Assembly: GCF_030269365.1 (NCBI RefSeq)
Contig: NZ_BSTF01000017.1
Location: forward strand, 124,001-188,000
Direction: 5' to 3'
DNA from: Lentzea sp. NBRC 102530
GTDB taxonomy: Bacteria > Actinomycetota > Actinomycetes > Mycobacteriales > Pseudonocardiaceae
DNA: 64,000 bases
Under the pieces are notes generated by a model, which had not been told where the DNA came from, did not search any database, and saw nothing but the letters and a program-made list of their open reading frames with translations. Both the position numbers and the translations under genes were made by a program. Shown in pieces: positions 44,656-53,498 of the stretch. Within the stretch, counting starts at the first letter, position 1. Each line of letters begins with the position of its first letter.

Positions 44656-47600
44656 GTGAGAAGTGACGCTGAAGTGACGATCGCGGCTGAACCCGTTGTC
44701 CTCCCATCGATGTTCACCGCAGGGCAGGCGCCGACACCGCGCACCCTCCTGGACATCCTGCGCGCGAGTGCCGAGAAGCACCCGAACGCGCTGGCCGTCG
44801 ACGACGGCACCACCGCGCTGACGTACCGCGCACTGATCACAGAAGTACTGGAACTCAAGGAAAAGCTCGCGGCCGAGGGCGTCGGGGTCGGCGACCGGGT
44901 CGGCATCCGCGTGCCGTCCGGGACGGTCGACCTCTACGTCTCGATCCTCGCGACCCTCGCCGCCGGCGCGGCCTACGTGCCCGTCGACTTCGAGGACCCG
45001 GACGAGCGCGCCGAGCTCGTTTTCACTGAGGCACAAGTGAGTGCCGTGCTCGGCGAGGGCCGATCCCTTGTGCTGCACGGCACCCCGCTCGGCGTCCCGG
45101 GGGAACCGGGGCTGGACAACGACGCCTGGATCATCTTCACGTCCGGTTCGACCGGAAAGCCCAAGGGCGTCGCCGTCACGCACCGCAACGCGGCCGCGTT
45201 CGTCGACGCCGAGGCGCGGCTGTTCCTCCAGGACGAGCCGATCGGGCCGGAGGACCGCGTGCTCGCGGGTCTGTCGGTCGCGTTCGACGCCTCGTGCGAG
45301 GAGATGTGGCTCGCCTGGCGCTACGGCGCCTGCCTCGTGCCCGCGCCGCGTTCGCTGGTGCGCACGGGCATGGACCTCGGCCCGTGGCTGGTCGAGCAGG
45401 AGATCACCGTCGTCTCCACGGTCCCGACGCTGGCCGCGCTGTGGCCCGTCGAGGCGCTGGACGACGTGCGGCTGCTGATCTTCGGCGGCGAGGCCTGCCC
45501 GCCCGAGCTCGCGGAACGCCTCGCGGTCGACGGCCGCGAGGTCTGGAACACCTACGGCCCGACCGAAGCCACGGTCGTGGCGTGCGCCGCGCAGATGACG
45601 GGCACCGGCCCGGTCCGCATCGGCCTGCCGCTCGACGGCTGGGAACTCGTCGTCGTCGACGACCGGGGCGAGGTCGTGCCCATGGGCGAGTCCGGCGAAC
45701 TGGTCATCGGCGGCGTCGGCCTGGCGCGCTACCTGGACGTCGAGAAGGACGCCCAGAAGTACGCGCCGCTGCCCTCGATGGGCTGGGACCGCGCGTACCG
45801 CAGCGGTGACATGGTCCGCGCCGAACCGGAGGGCCTCGTCTTCCTCGGCCGCGCGGACGAGCAGATCAAGCTCGGTGGCCGCCGCATCGAACTCGGCGAG
45901 GTCGACGCCGCCCTGTCCGCGCTGGACGGCATCGCGGGTGCCGCCGCGGCCGTGCGCACGACGCGGGGCGGCAACCAGGTCCTCGTCGGCTACGTCGTCA
46001 CCGACGGCGAGTTCGACCAGGAAGCAGCCGTCGAACGGCTGCGCACCGAACTCCCGGCCGCGCTCGTGCCGCTGCTCGCGGTCGTCGACACGCTGCCGAC
46101 GCGCACGTCCGGCAAGGTCGACCGCGCCGCGCTGCCGTGGCCGCTCGAGTCGATGGACACCGCGGGCGTGGTGTTCAGCGGCCTCGAAGGCTGGCTGGCG
46201 GAGCAGTGGGCGGCCGTGCTGGGCTCCGGTCCGGCGTCGGAGGGCGCCAGCTTCTTCGCGTCCGGCGGCAGTTCGCTGGGTGCCGCGCAGCTGGTCTCGC
46301 TGATCCGCACGCGCTACCCGAGCACGTCGGTGCAGGACGTCTACCAGAACCCGACGCTCTACAAGCTGGCCCGCAGGCTGGAGTCGTACGGCGAGCAGGC
46401 CGAGGTGCGCGAGGTCGCGCCGACGCCGCGCTGGACCGGCGTCGTGCAGACGCTGCTGATGGTCCCGCTGCTCACGATCGCCGGCGCGCGCTGGGTCGTC
46501 GCCCTCACGGCGCTGTCGAACGTCCTGGGCTGGACGTCGGTGTCGTGGTGGTGGGTCGCGGCCGGGTTCGCCGTGTTCCTCAGCCCCGCCGGACGGCTCG
46601 CGATCTCCGCCGGTGGCGCGCGGTTGCTGCTGCGCGGCGTGAAGCCGGGTACCTACCCGCGCGGCGGTTCCGTCCACTTGCGACTGTGGACCGCGGAGAT
46701 GCTGGCGCAGATGTCGCGCGCCACCGAACTCTCCGGCTCATGGGTCACGCACTACGCGCGGGCGTTGGGCGCGAAGATCGGCGAAGGCGCCGACCTGCAC
46801 TCGCTGCCGCCCGTCACGGGCATGCTGAAGGTGGGCCGCGGCGCCGCCGTCGAGCCCGAGGTCGACCTGTCCGGCTGGTGGATCGACGGCGACCGGCTGC
46901 GCATCGGCCGCATCCGGATCGGCGCGGGCGCGACCATCGGTGCCCGCAGCACGCTGTTCCCCGGCGCGCGGATCGGCAAGCGGGCCGAGGTGGCCCCCGG
47001 CAGTGGCGTCACCGGCTCCGTGCCGACCGGCCAGCGCTGGTCGGGCGTACCGGCCACGCGCGAGGGCAAGGCCGCGCGGGCGTTCCCGTCCCGCCGCCCC
47101 ACCCGGTCGCGCTTCTGGAACCTCATGTACGGCGTCTCGTCCGGCCTGCTGGCCGCGTTGCCGCTGCTCGCGGCCGCTCCGGCGGTGCTGTACGTGCTGC
47201 GCCGGCCCGTCACGCCGACGTCGGCGCTGTGGGACGTCCCGGTCGCGTCCGCGATCTGGTTCGGCTCGTACGCGCTGATCGTGCTGGTGGCCGTGCGGCT
47301 GCTCGGCATCGGCATGCGCGAGGGCCACTACCCCGTGCACAGCCGCGTGGCGTGGGCGGCGTGGACGACCGAGCGCCTGATGAACAACGCGCGCTCGGCC
47401 CTGTTCCCGCTGTACGCGTCGCTGTTCACGCCGGTGTGGCTGCGGCTGCTGGGCATGAAGGTCGGCCGCCGCGTCGAGGCCTCCACGGTCGTCGCGCTGC
47501 CGAAGATGACCCGCGTGGGCGACGGCGCGTTCCTGGCCGACGACACGATGGTCGCGTCCTACGAACTGGGCGGCGGCTGGCTGCGCATCGCCACCGCGCG

Positions 47601-48447
47601 CGTCGGCAAGCGGGCGTTCCTGGGCAACTCGGGCATGACCGCGCCCGGTCGCGCGGTGCCGAAGGGCGGGCTCGTCGGCGTGCTGTCGGCGGCCCCGAAG
47701 CGCGCCAAGGCCGGGTCGTCGTACCTGGGCATGCCGCCGATGAAGCTGCCGCGCGCCGCCGAGGTGTCGGACCAGTCGCGCACGTTCGACCCGCCCAAGC
47801 ACCTGATGTGGGCGCGGGCGCTGGTCGAGCTGTGCCGGTTCGTCCCGGTGATGCTGAACGTCGCGTTGGTCGTGCTCGTCCTGTTCGCCTTGAAGGAGTT
47901 CGGAATCTGGGCGTCCGGCCTGGTGCTGCTCGGCGCCGGCGTGGCCGCGTGCCTGGTCGCCGTGATCGCCAAGTGGACGCTCGTGGGCCGGTTCAAGACC
48001 CGCGAGTACCCGCTGTGGTCGGCGTTCGTGTGGCGCAACGAGCTGGCGGACACGTTCGTCGAGGTCCTCGCGGTGCCGTGGCTGATCGGGTTCTCCGGTG
48101 GCACACCGATCATGAACCTGTGGCTGCGCTCGCTGGGCGCGTCCGTGGGCCGCGGCGTGTGGTGCGAGTCGTACTGGCTGCCCGAGGCGGACCTGGTGAG
48201 GCTCGGCGCCGGCGCGACGGTGAACCGGGGCTGCGTCGTGCAGACGCACCTGTTCCACGACCGGATCCTGCGGATGGACCGCGTCGAACTGGGCGCCGGG
48301 TCCACTCTGGGCCCGCACGGCATCGTGCTGCCGGGCGCGTCCGTCGGTGACCACACGACCATCGGACCCGCCTCGCTCGTCATGCGCGGAGAGGATGTAC
48401 CGTCGGGAACCCGTTGGCTGGGCAACCCGATCTCCGCGTGGACATGA
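44656..48447 (+). CDS. Pls/PosA-type NRPS: adenylation, carrier and membrane C-terminal domain
   Basis: This 1263-residue protein has an adenylation domain (about 25-490): FTSGSTGKPKGVAVTH (161-176), NTYGPTEATV (298-307), YRSGDMVR and the catalytic Lys487 in TSGKVDR. A carrier domain has the phosphopantetheine Ser540 in FFASGGSSLG. The C-terminal half (about 590-1250) alternates membrane helices with left-handed beta-helix hexapeptide repeats, such as IGAGATIGARSTLFPGARIG and MRGEDVP near the end. That organisation matches the family of epsilon-poly-lysine synthetase, which joins amino acids without a condensation domain. The substrate cannot be read. It overlaps the M1 peptidase gene by four bases. 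Confidence 0.87.
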   Translation: MRSDAEVTIAAEPVVLPSMFTAGQAPTPRTLLDILRASAEKHPNALAVDDGTTALTYRALITEVLELKEKLAAEGVGVGDRVGIRVPSGTVDLYVSILATLAAGAAYVPVDFEDPDERAELVFTEAQVSAVLGEGRSLVLHGTPLGVPGEPGLDNDAWIIFTSGSTGKPKGVAVTHRNAAAFVDAEARLFLQDEPIGPEDRVLAGLSVAFDASCEEMWLAWRYGACLVPAPRSLVRTGMDLGPWLVEQEITVVSTVPTLAALWPVEALDDVRLLIFGGEACPPELAERLAVDGREVWNTYGPTEATVVACAAQMTGTGPVRIGLPLDGWELVVVDDRGEVVPMGESGELVIGGVGLARYLDVEKDAQKYAPLPSMGWDRAYRSGDMVRAEPEGLVFLGRADEQIKLGGRRIELGEVDAALSALDGIAGAAAAVRTTRGGNQVLVGYVVTDGEFDQEAAVERLRTELPAALVPLLAVVDTLPTRTSGKVDRAALPWPLESMDTAGVVFSGLEGWLAEQWAAVLGSGPASEGASFFASGGSSLGAAQLVSLIRTRYPSTSVQDVYQNPTLYKLARRLESYGEQAEVREVAPTPRWTGVVQTLLMVPLLTIAGARWVVALTALSNVLGWTSVSWWWVAAGFAVFLSPAGRLAISAGGARLLLRGVKPGTYPRGGSVHLRLWTAEMLAQMSRATELSGSWVTHYARALGAKIGEGADLHSLPPVTGMLKVGRGAAVEPEVDLSGWWIDGDRLRIGRIRIGAGATIGARSTLFPGARIGKRAEVAPGSGVTGSVPTGQRWSGVPATREGKAARAFPSRRPTRSRFWNLMYGVSSGLLAALPLLAAAPAVLYVLRRPVTPTSALWDVPVASAIWFGSYALIVLVAVRLLGIGMREGHYPVHSRVAWAAWTTERLMNNARSALFPLYASLFTPVWLRLLGMKVGRRVEASTVVALPKMTRVGDGAFLADDTMVASYELGGGWLRIATARVGKRAFLGNSGMTAPGRAVPKGGLVGVLSAAPKRAKAGSSYLGMPPMKLPRAAEVSDQSRTFDPPKHLMWARALVELCRFVPVMLNVALVVLVLFALKEFGIWASGLVLLGAGVAACLVAVIAKWTLVGRFKTREYPLWSAFVWRNELADTFVEVLAVPWLIGFSGGTPIMNLWLRSLGASVGRGVWCESYWLPEADLVRLGAGATVNRGCVVQTHLFHDRILRMDRVELGAGSTLGPHGIVLPGASVGDHTTIGPASLVMRGEDVPSGTRWLGNPISAWT

Positions 48448-49643
48448 GCTTCTCCGTACACCATTACGCGCTAGAGCTTGACTACAAGCCGCACTCCGCG
48501 CGCCTCTCCGGGCGCGCGGTGCTGCAGGCTTCCTGTCCTTCTCCCCTGTCGTCGTTCTCGCTGTCCTTCGGGTCCCTGCGGATCTCGAAGGTGCTGGTGA
48601 ACGGCAGGCCCGTGCGGTACGGGCACGCCGGAGGGGTCCTGAACGTGCGGGCGGCCGTGCGCGGGGCGTTCTCGGTCGACGTCCGGTACTCGGGCACGCC
48701 GCGCCCGATCTCCACGCCCGAGTGGGGCGACCTCGGCTGGGACGAGCTGACGGACGGCTCGATCGTGGCCTCGCAGCCGATCGGCGCGCCGTCGTGGTTC
48801 CCGTGCCTGGACGACCCGTCGTCGAAGGCGTCGTACCACCTGGAGGTCACCGCGCCCTCGCCGTACACGGTGGTGTGCAACGGGGTGCTGGTCGACGGCA
48901 AGGTCTCCGGCAGCACGACGCGGTGGACGTACTCGATGGCCGCGCCGATGGCGACCTACCTCGCGACCGTCCAGATCGGACAGTACGTCGAGGCGCTGCC
49001 CGGCATCTGGGCGCCTGCCCGGCTGAAGCGGCTGGTGGCACACGACTTCGGCCGGCAGAACGCGATGATCGAGCTGTTCTCGTCGCTCTTCGGGCCGTAC
49101 CCGTTCGCCCGCTACGCCGTGGTGGTGACCGACGACGCGCTGGACGTTCCCGTCGAGGCGCAGGGGTTGTCGACGTTCGGGTCGAACCACGTGGACGGGC
49201 GCCGCGGTGCGGAACGGCTGGTGGCGCACGAGCTGGCGCACCAGTGGTTCGGCAACTCCGTCGGCATCGCCGCGTGGGAGCACATCTGGCTCAACGAGGG
49301 CTTCGCCTGCTATTCGGAGTGGCTGTGGTCGGAGGCGTCGGGCGGCCGTTCCGCGGACGCCTGTGCCGCTGCGGCGCGGGATCTGCTGCGCCGGTTGCCG
49401 CAGAACATCGTCATCGGACGGCCCGCGCGGGCCGACTGGTTCGACGACCGCGTCTACAAGCGCGGGGCGCTGACGTTGCACGCGTTGCGGCGCGAGATGG
49501 GCGACGACTCGTTCTTCGCGCTGCTGCGGGAGTGGTGTGCGCGCAACCGGCACGGGGTGGCGACGACCGAGGACTTCATCTCGCTCGCCGGGCACCGCGA
49601 CCTGCTCACGCGCTGGCTGTTCAAGCCCGAACTGCCGCGCTAG
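48444..49643 (+). CDS. Short M1-family metallopeptidase
   Basis: This 399-residue protein keeps the N-terminal saddle domain and the thermolysin-like domain of M1 aminopeptidases, with the zinc motif VAHELAHQWFG and the distant Glu in WLNEGFACYSEW, and a YKRGALTLHALR helix with catalytic Tyr nearby. The usual GAMEN exopeptidase motif reads VEAQG with its Glu kept. The C-terminal ERAP-like helical domain of full-length M1 enzymes is missing, giving half the normal size. There is no signal peptide. ATG 48444 overlaps the stop of the NRPS-like gene, so the two are translated together. It might process or degrade an amino acid polymer made by that enzyme, an inference from context. Confidence 0.85.
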   Translation: MSFSVHHYALELDYKPHSARLSGRAVLQASCPSPLSSFSLSFGSLRISKVLVNGRPVRYGHAGGVLNVRAAVRGAFSVDVRYSGTPRPISTPEWGDLGWDELTDGSIVASQPIGAPSWFPCLDDPSSKASYHLEVTAPSPYTVVCNGVLVDGKVSGSTTRWTYSMAAPMATYLATVQIGQYVEALPGIWAPARLKRLVAHDFGRQNAMIELFSSLFGPYPFARYAVVVTDDALDVPVEAQGLSTFGSNHVDGRRGAERLVAHELAHQWFGNSVGIAAWEHIWLNEGFACYSEWLWSEASGGRSADACAAAARDLLRRLPQNIVIGRPARADWFDDRVYKRGALTLHALRREMGDDSFFALLREWCARNRHGVATTEDFISLAGHRDLLTRWLFKPELPR

Positions 49644-50277
49644 CGGTGTTGTCCCACTTCCACACGAGCGGCGGACGTCCGCCCTTCGGCAGCGCGGCCG
49701 CGTGCTCGCTGGTGCGGCTCAGCCCCGGCACGCGGTCCATCGTGCGGCCCAGGTTGGCCGGGTAGGGCCGGTCGCCGGTCAGCGACTCGGTCACGTCGAG
49801 CGCCTGCGCCGTCGTGAACTCACGTCCCAGCAGGCCGGCGGTGAACGCCACGTCGCGCCACAGCTTGTCGGCGAACATCGGGCGGCAGTCGGCGACGATC
49901 CGGTCGTGGTCGAAGGCCAGCGGGGGCATGGCGTCGAGCGGTGCCCAGGTCAGGCCCTGGACCTCGCGCGGACGGGTGACCGTGGCCCACAGCGCGATCG
50001 ACAGCGTCGGGCCGCGCGGGTCGCGGGACGGTTCGTCGAACGTGGCGAGCTGGCCCGTCGCCGTCACCGAGTCCTCGGCCAGGCCGAGCTTGCCGACGAC
50101 GGCCCTGGTCGTGGCGTCGCGCAGGCGTTCGCCCCTGCCCAGCAGCACGCCGGGAAGGGCCAGCTCGTCCGCGAACGGCTCGTGCGCGCGCGGTGCGACT
50201 CCCACGAGCACCGCGCGCGCGTCCGGGTCGAACCGCAGCACGATCACGTCCACCGACACCAGAGTCGACTCGATCAT
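49621..50277 (-). CDS. NrtR-like regulator with degenerate Nudix domain
   Basis: This 218-residue protein has a Nudix-fold N-terminus (1-140) and a C-terminal winged helix (about 150-218; REFTTAQALDVTESLTG ... GGRPPLVWKWD). This is the arrangement of NrtR transcription factors, which sense ADP-ribose or related metabolites. The Nudix box pattern E..7..R-E-U-x-E-E-x-G-U here reads E50, R58-A59-V60-V61-G62-K63-L64-G65-L66, so all catalytic Glu of the R-E-U-x-E-E core are lost and hydrolysis is unlikely. It is the last gene of a four-gene operon, 18 bases after the PurA-like gene, and ends in a 23-base overlap with the convergent M1 gene. It probably autoregulates the operon through the palindrome at 53445. 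Confidence 0.8.
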   Translation of the reverse strand: MIESTLVSVDVIVLRFDPDARAVLVGVAPRAHEPFADELALPGVLLGRGERLRDATTRAVVGKLGLAEDSVTATGQLATFDEPSRDPRGPTLSIALWATVTRPREVQGLTWAPLDAMPPLAFDHDRIVADCRPMFADKLWRDVAFTAGLLGREFTTAQALDVTESLTGDRPYPANLGRTMDRVPGLSRTSEHAAALPKGGRPPLVWKWDNTASAAVRA

Positions 50278-50295
50278 GGCCGCGATTCTCCCCTC

Positions 50296-51456
50296 TCAGT
50301 TCCGGACCGGCGTGCGCACCTGGTAGTCGGCGCGGCTCGGCCCCGCCCCCGTGACCTCCACACCCACCCCCAGCAGGTCGCTGAGGTACGCCACGGGGTC
50401 CGTCAGCTCCACCAACCCCTCGATGGTGGAGACCTGCAGCCCCGTCGCGTCCAGGTGCGTCACGGCCAGTCCGTCGACGCCACCGCAACACCGGACCGCG
50501 TACCGCAGCAGTTCGGCGTCGAGGTGGCCCGCCCGCCACGCACCCTGGAACTCCCCCGTCCCGTTGTGCGCCTCGGGAAACCTCGCGAGGACCCCGGCGT
50601 CCTCGGTCGGCAGCGGCCCCGCCCCGTGCCGCGTCTGGTAGGTCCTGGTCACGCCGATCACGCGGGCCGGGCTGCCCTGGAGCAGCTCGCGGGCGTTGCG
50701 CGGGACGACCGTGGACCAGGTGGTGTGCGGGTGGAAGCCGTGGGTCTCGTCGAGGAGCACGCCCTGGGCGCCCTCGAAGACGATCCGGCCCTCGGGCAGT
50801 TCGGCGCCCGTGATCCGCACGGCGTCGGCGAACGCGCGGTAGAGCACGACCAGCTCGTCGACGCTGATGCCGTCGCCGATCAGCGGCTCGTAGAACTTCG
50901 CGAGCACGTCCAGGCGTTGCCGCAGCGTGCGCGGGTTCAGGCAGTCGCCGACCCTGGGAGCAGGGCCCGGGTAGCCGAGCACCTCCTGTCCCTCGACGAC
51001 CTCGCCCTTCGTGTGGCCGGCGAGCAGGCCGTACCAGGCCGTCTCGCCGATGCCCTTGCCGCACGAGCCGTGCCGGTTCTCGCCCCTGGCGTTCTCGCGG
51101 GCCCGGTTCGCGGCCACGTGGAACGGCGTGGTGAGCAGGGCGCCGGCCGCGATCGACACCAGCGAGAGCGGGTCGTCGACGCCGATCGCCTCGAGTTCGC
51201 GCGACTCCGTGGCCAGTGCGATCGGCTCGACCAGAACGTGCGGGGAGAGCCAGGTCGGCACGCCCGCGAGCGTGCCGGACCCGAACTGGCTGAACGTGTG
51301 GTGCCGACCGTCGACGATCACGTTGTGCGCGGCCTGCGCGCCCCCGTTGAACCGCACGACCCTGTCGACCGGCCCGTCCGCGCACAGGGCGTCGACCACC
51401 GCTCCCTTGCCCTCGTCGCCGAACCCGAGCCCGACGACGATCACGTGGTCGTTCAC
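50296..51456 (-). CDS. Divergent adenylosuccinate synthetase-like enzyme
   Basis: This 386-residue protein is related to PurA. It has GDEGKG (13-18), FNGGAQAAHNVI with catalytic-type His44, a GKGIGETAWYG segment in place of TGRGIGP, FEGAQGVLLDETHGFHPHTT and TRTYQTRHGAGPLPTED at the IMP/Asp loop. Known PurA couples IMP, aspartate and GTP to make adenylosuccinate. This one is about 45 residues shorter than housekeeping PurA and differs in the conserved GGNNAGHT motif, so it is probably a paralogue with a changed substrate, as in phage PurZ enzymes. The GTG start overlaps the vWA stop (GTGA). Its placement with a pseudokinase and vWA protein is not that of purine synthesis. Confidence 0.8.
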   Translation of the reverse strand: MNDHVIVVGLGFGDEGKGAVVDALCADGPVDRVVRFNGGAQAAHNVIVDGRHHTFSQFGSGTLAGVPTWLSPHVLVEPIALATESRELEAIGVDDPLSLVSIAAGALLTTPFHVAANRARENARGENRHGSCGKGIGETAWYGLLAGHTKGEVVEGQEVLGYPGPAPRVGDCLNPRTLRQRLDVLAKFYEPLIGDGISVDELVVLYRAFADAVRITGAELPEGRIVFEGAQGVLLDETHGFHPHTTWSTVVPRNARELLQGSPARVIGVTRTYQTRHGAGPLPTEDAGVLARFPEAHNGTGEFQGAWRAGHLDAELLRYAVRCCGGVDGLAVTHLDATGLQVSTIEGLVELTDPVAYLSDLLGVGVEVTGAGPSRADYQVRTPVRN

Positions 51457-52439
51457 GACAGCGCCACGTCGTCGGGGCCGTCGATGCCGAGCGGTGCCGC
51501 CACGACCGCGCGCTTGCTGTTGCCGACGGCGACCAGCGCCTTGCCGACGGCGTCGCGTTCGGCGGCCGACCCGACCTCGGCGAGGTCGACCAGCGCCTGG
51601 TCGAGGTCGACGACCTGCTCCTCCAGCCCGATCGTGGCGGCGATGAGCTCGCACACCGCGCCGGGGTCGTCCAGCTTGAGGAAGTTCTGGCCGAGGATCG
51701 CGCGCCAGTGCTCACCGATGCTGTCGTCGTGGAAGTACGACGACTGGTTGGGCAGGATGAAGTAGACGTGCCACTTCTTGGCGAGCTCGCGGTACACCGA
51801 CACGGGGTCGATGTCCTGCTTGACGTCGTCGCCGATGACCCGGCGGATGTGCCTGGCCTCCAGCCGCGGCTTGTTCAGCTCGTCGCCGATGATGAACAGG
51901 TAGCCCTTGCGGCCGCGCTTCTGCCAGGCGTCCGTGACGACGTGCCGTGCGACGAAGTACGCCGCCAGCTCGTACGACTCGCTCTTCTGCCCACCTCCGT
52001 TGCCTTCGAGGAAGATGTCGCGCAGCTGCTCGTCCATCCGGTTGTCCGACTCGAACTGCCCGACCTGCAACGGCACGCGGTCGCTGTCGGCGTCCCCGAT
52101 CCCGCCGAACATCAGCTGCGGGTCGGCGAGATATCCCTTGCGCTGCAACAACCCGTGCAGCTTGCCGAGCTTGCCCTGCATGATCATCGGCACGCTGCCC
52201 ATCGAGCCCGTGACGTCGAACAGCACGGCGATCGGTGTCGAGTCGGCGTGGTCGGCCGAGTCTCTGCACTCGCGGAAGGCGACCTTGAACGGGTCGAGGC
52301 TCGGCGCCGCCTTCCAGCTCGACGCCGGCGTCGACTTGACCGAGGCGGTGTAGCCGAAGTCCGCGATTCCCTTGGCGGCGCGGAAGGTCCTGGCCGCGGC
52401 GTACGCGTTGTCGTCCCAGCTGCCGTGTCCCATGGTCAT
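51453..52439 (-). CDS. von Willebrand factor A domain protein
   Basis: This 328-residue cytoplasmic protein has a vWA fold with a MIDAS-type motif LFDVTGSMGS (D75, T77, S79; Thr in place of the first Ser). It then has FGGIGDADSD, EGNGGGQKSESYELAAYFVARH and KGYLFIIGDEL, followed by LAKKWHVYFILPNQSSY. It has no signal peptide or membrane segment. vWA proteins of this kind act as metal-dependent scaffolds, for example with MoxR-type ATPases or in Ter/TerY stress systems. It shares four-base overlaps with both neighbours (ATGA at the start, GTGA at the end). ATG 52433 is a second possible start. Confidence 0.85.
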   Translation of the reverse strand: MTMGHGSWDDNAYAAARTFRAAKGIADFGYTASVKSTPASSWKAAPSLDPFKVAFRECRDSADHADSTPIAVLFDVTGSMGSVPMIMQGKLGKLHGLLQRKGYLADPQLMFGGIGDADSDRVPLQVGQFESDNRMDEQLRDIFLEGNGGGQKSESYELAAYFVARHVVTDAWQKRGRKGYLFIIGDELNKPRLEARHIRRVIGDDVKQDIDPVSVYRELAKKWHVYFILPNQSSYFHDDSIGEHWRAILGQNFLKLDDPGAVCELIAATIGLEEQVVDLDQALVDLAEVGSAAERDAVGKALVAVGNSKRAVVAAPLGIDGPDDVALS

Positions 52440-53443
52440 TCTCCTGTCTTGGGCATCGTGAACGGGCGGAAGGTCCTCGGCCCGTAGAGTTCTTCGAGCA
52501 GTTCGTCGTACTCGCCGATCAGGTCGGCGGCGTCCGGCCGCCGGCGCGGGTCGTCCTGCATGCAGCCCCTGGCGAACCGGCGCTGCCCGTTTTCTTCGGG
52601 CTGCAGGAGTTCGAGCATCAGCTTGTGTGCCATGTGGACGTCGGTGGCCGCGGTGACCGGGTCGTTGTTCACGACTTCCGGCGGGTACTCGATCGTCTTG
52701 CTGGTCGCCATCAGCCGTTCGTTCTCCTGCACCGCGAACGACCAGCCGACCAGGACGATCCCGTGTTGTTCGGGGTGCACCAGGACGTTGTCCCCGGTGA
52801 CCGCGCCGTGCACGAGCCCGGCCTGGTGCGCACCGGCCAACGCTTTCAGGAGCCTGCGGTGCATCCAGGCGTAGTCGCGCCCGTCCAGGCCGTCCGGGAA
52901 CGCTTCGCGGACTTCTTCGAGCGTCACGAAGCCGTCCCTGAGCGGGTCGAGCACCGTGAACGCCCGGGAGCCCTTCGCGGTCTCGCCCGAGGTGTCGAGG
53001 AGCCGCGGGTAGAACGGGCGCAGCCACGCGTTGCGGTCGGTGAAGCGTTCGAGCCTGCGCAGCGCCTCCCACTCGCCGTGCAGCAGCGGGTTGAGGCCGG
53101 GGTTGCGGACGACCTTGACCACGTACGGGCCGTCGGCCTCGTACAGGTTGGCGATGCTGCCGACCGCGAACGGCTCGCCGATCCGGTAGGCGCCGGTCCT
53201 GGTGGTCAGCGTGACGGTCTTCGCGTTGACCCACTCGTGGTGCAGGCGGGTGAGCTCGGCCTGGGCGGCGTGGGCGCGGGTGTTGGCCGGGCCGACCACG
53301 TCGGGGTGCAGGACCGAGGACAGCGCGCGGTACCGGCGCCGCGCCTCCCGGCACAGGTCGGGGTCGGTGGTGCGGGGTCCGAACAGCGCCTCGGGCGAGG
53401 TCGCGCGTTCGACCAGGTCCAGCGCTTCCGTCGTCGTGAGCAT
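52436..53443 (-). CDS. J-domain fused to protein pseudokinase
   Basis: This 335-residue protein opens with a J-domain-like segment (about 28-73), ARRRYRALSSVLHPDVVG with the Hsp70-activating HPD at 46-48. From about residue 85 it has a protein-kinase fold: PFAVGSIANLYEA for the glycine loop, YVVKVV with Lys110, and ALAGAHQAGLVHGAVTGDNVLVH. Here the HRD motif is HGA (212-214) and the DFG motif reads GWS (233-235), so both catalytic Asp are missing and phosphotransfer is unlikely; EYPPE keeps the APE-type element. The J-domain plus pseudokinase fusion is unusual. It is the first gene of the operon, and a near-perfect 23-bp palindrome ends one base before its ATG, so the mRNA start may be tightly repressed. 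Function is not known. Confidence 0.78.
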   Translation of the reverse strand: MLTTTEALDLVERATSPEALFGPRTTDPDLCREARRRYRALSSVLHPDVVGPANTRAHAAQAELTRLHHEWVNAKTVTLTTRTGAYRIGEPFAVGSIANLYEADGPYVVKVVRNPGLNPLLHGEWEALRRLERFTDRNAWLRPFYPRLLDTSGETAKGSRAFTVLDPLRDGFVTLEEVREAFPDGLDGRDYAWMHRRLLKALAGAHQAGLVHGAVTGDNVLVHPEQHGIVLVGWSFAVQENERLMATSKTIEYPPEVVNNDPVTAATDVHMAHKLMLELLQPEENGQRRFARGCMQDDPRRRPDAADLIGEYDELLEELYGPRTFRPFTMPKTGE

Positions 53444-53444
53444 G

Positions 53445-53467
53445 GTTTGAGTCTTGCAGACTCAAAC
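53445..53467 (-). promoter_or_regulatory. Near-perfect 23-bp palindromic operator at operon start
   Basis: Arms GTTTGAGTCT (53445-53454) and AGACTCAAAC (53458-53467) are exact inverted copies separated by three bases. The site ends one base before the ATG of the J-domain-pseudokinase gene. It is likely to bind a dimeric regulator and to block transcription or translation start; the NrtR-like protein encoded at the operon end is the obvious candidate. Confidence 0.7.
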
Positions 53468-53498
53468 TCGGGACGCAAGGGCCGTGACCCAGGCGACA

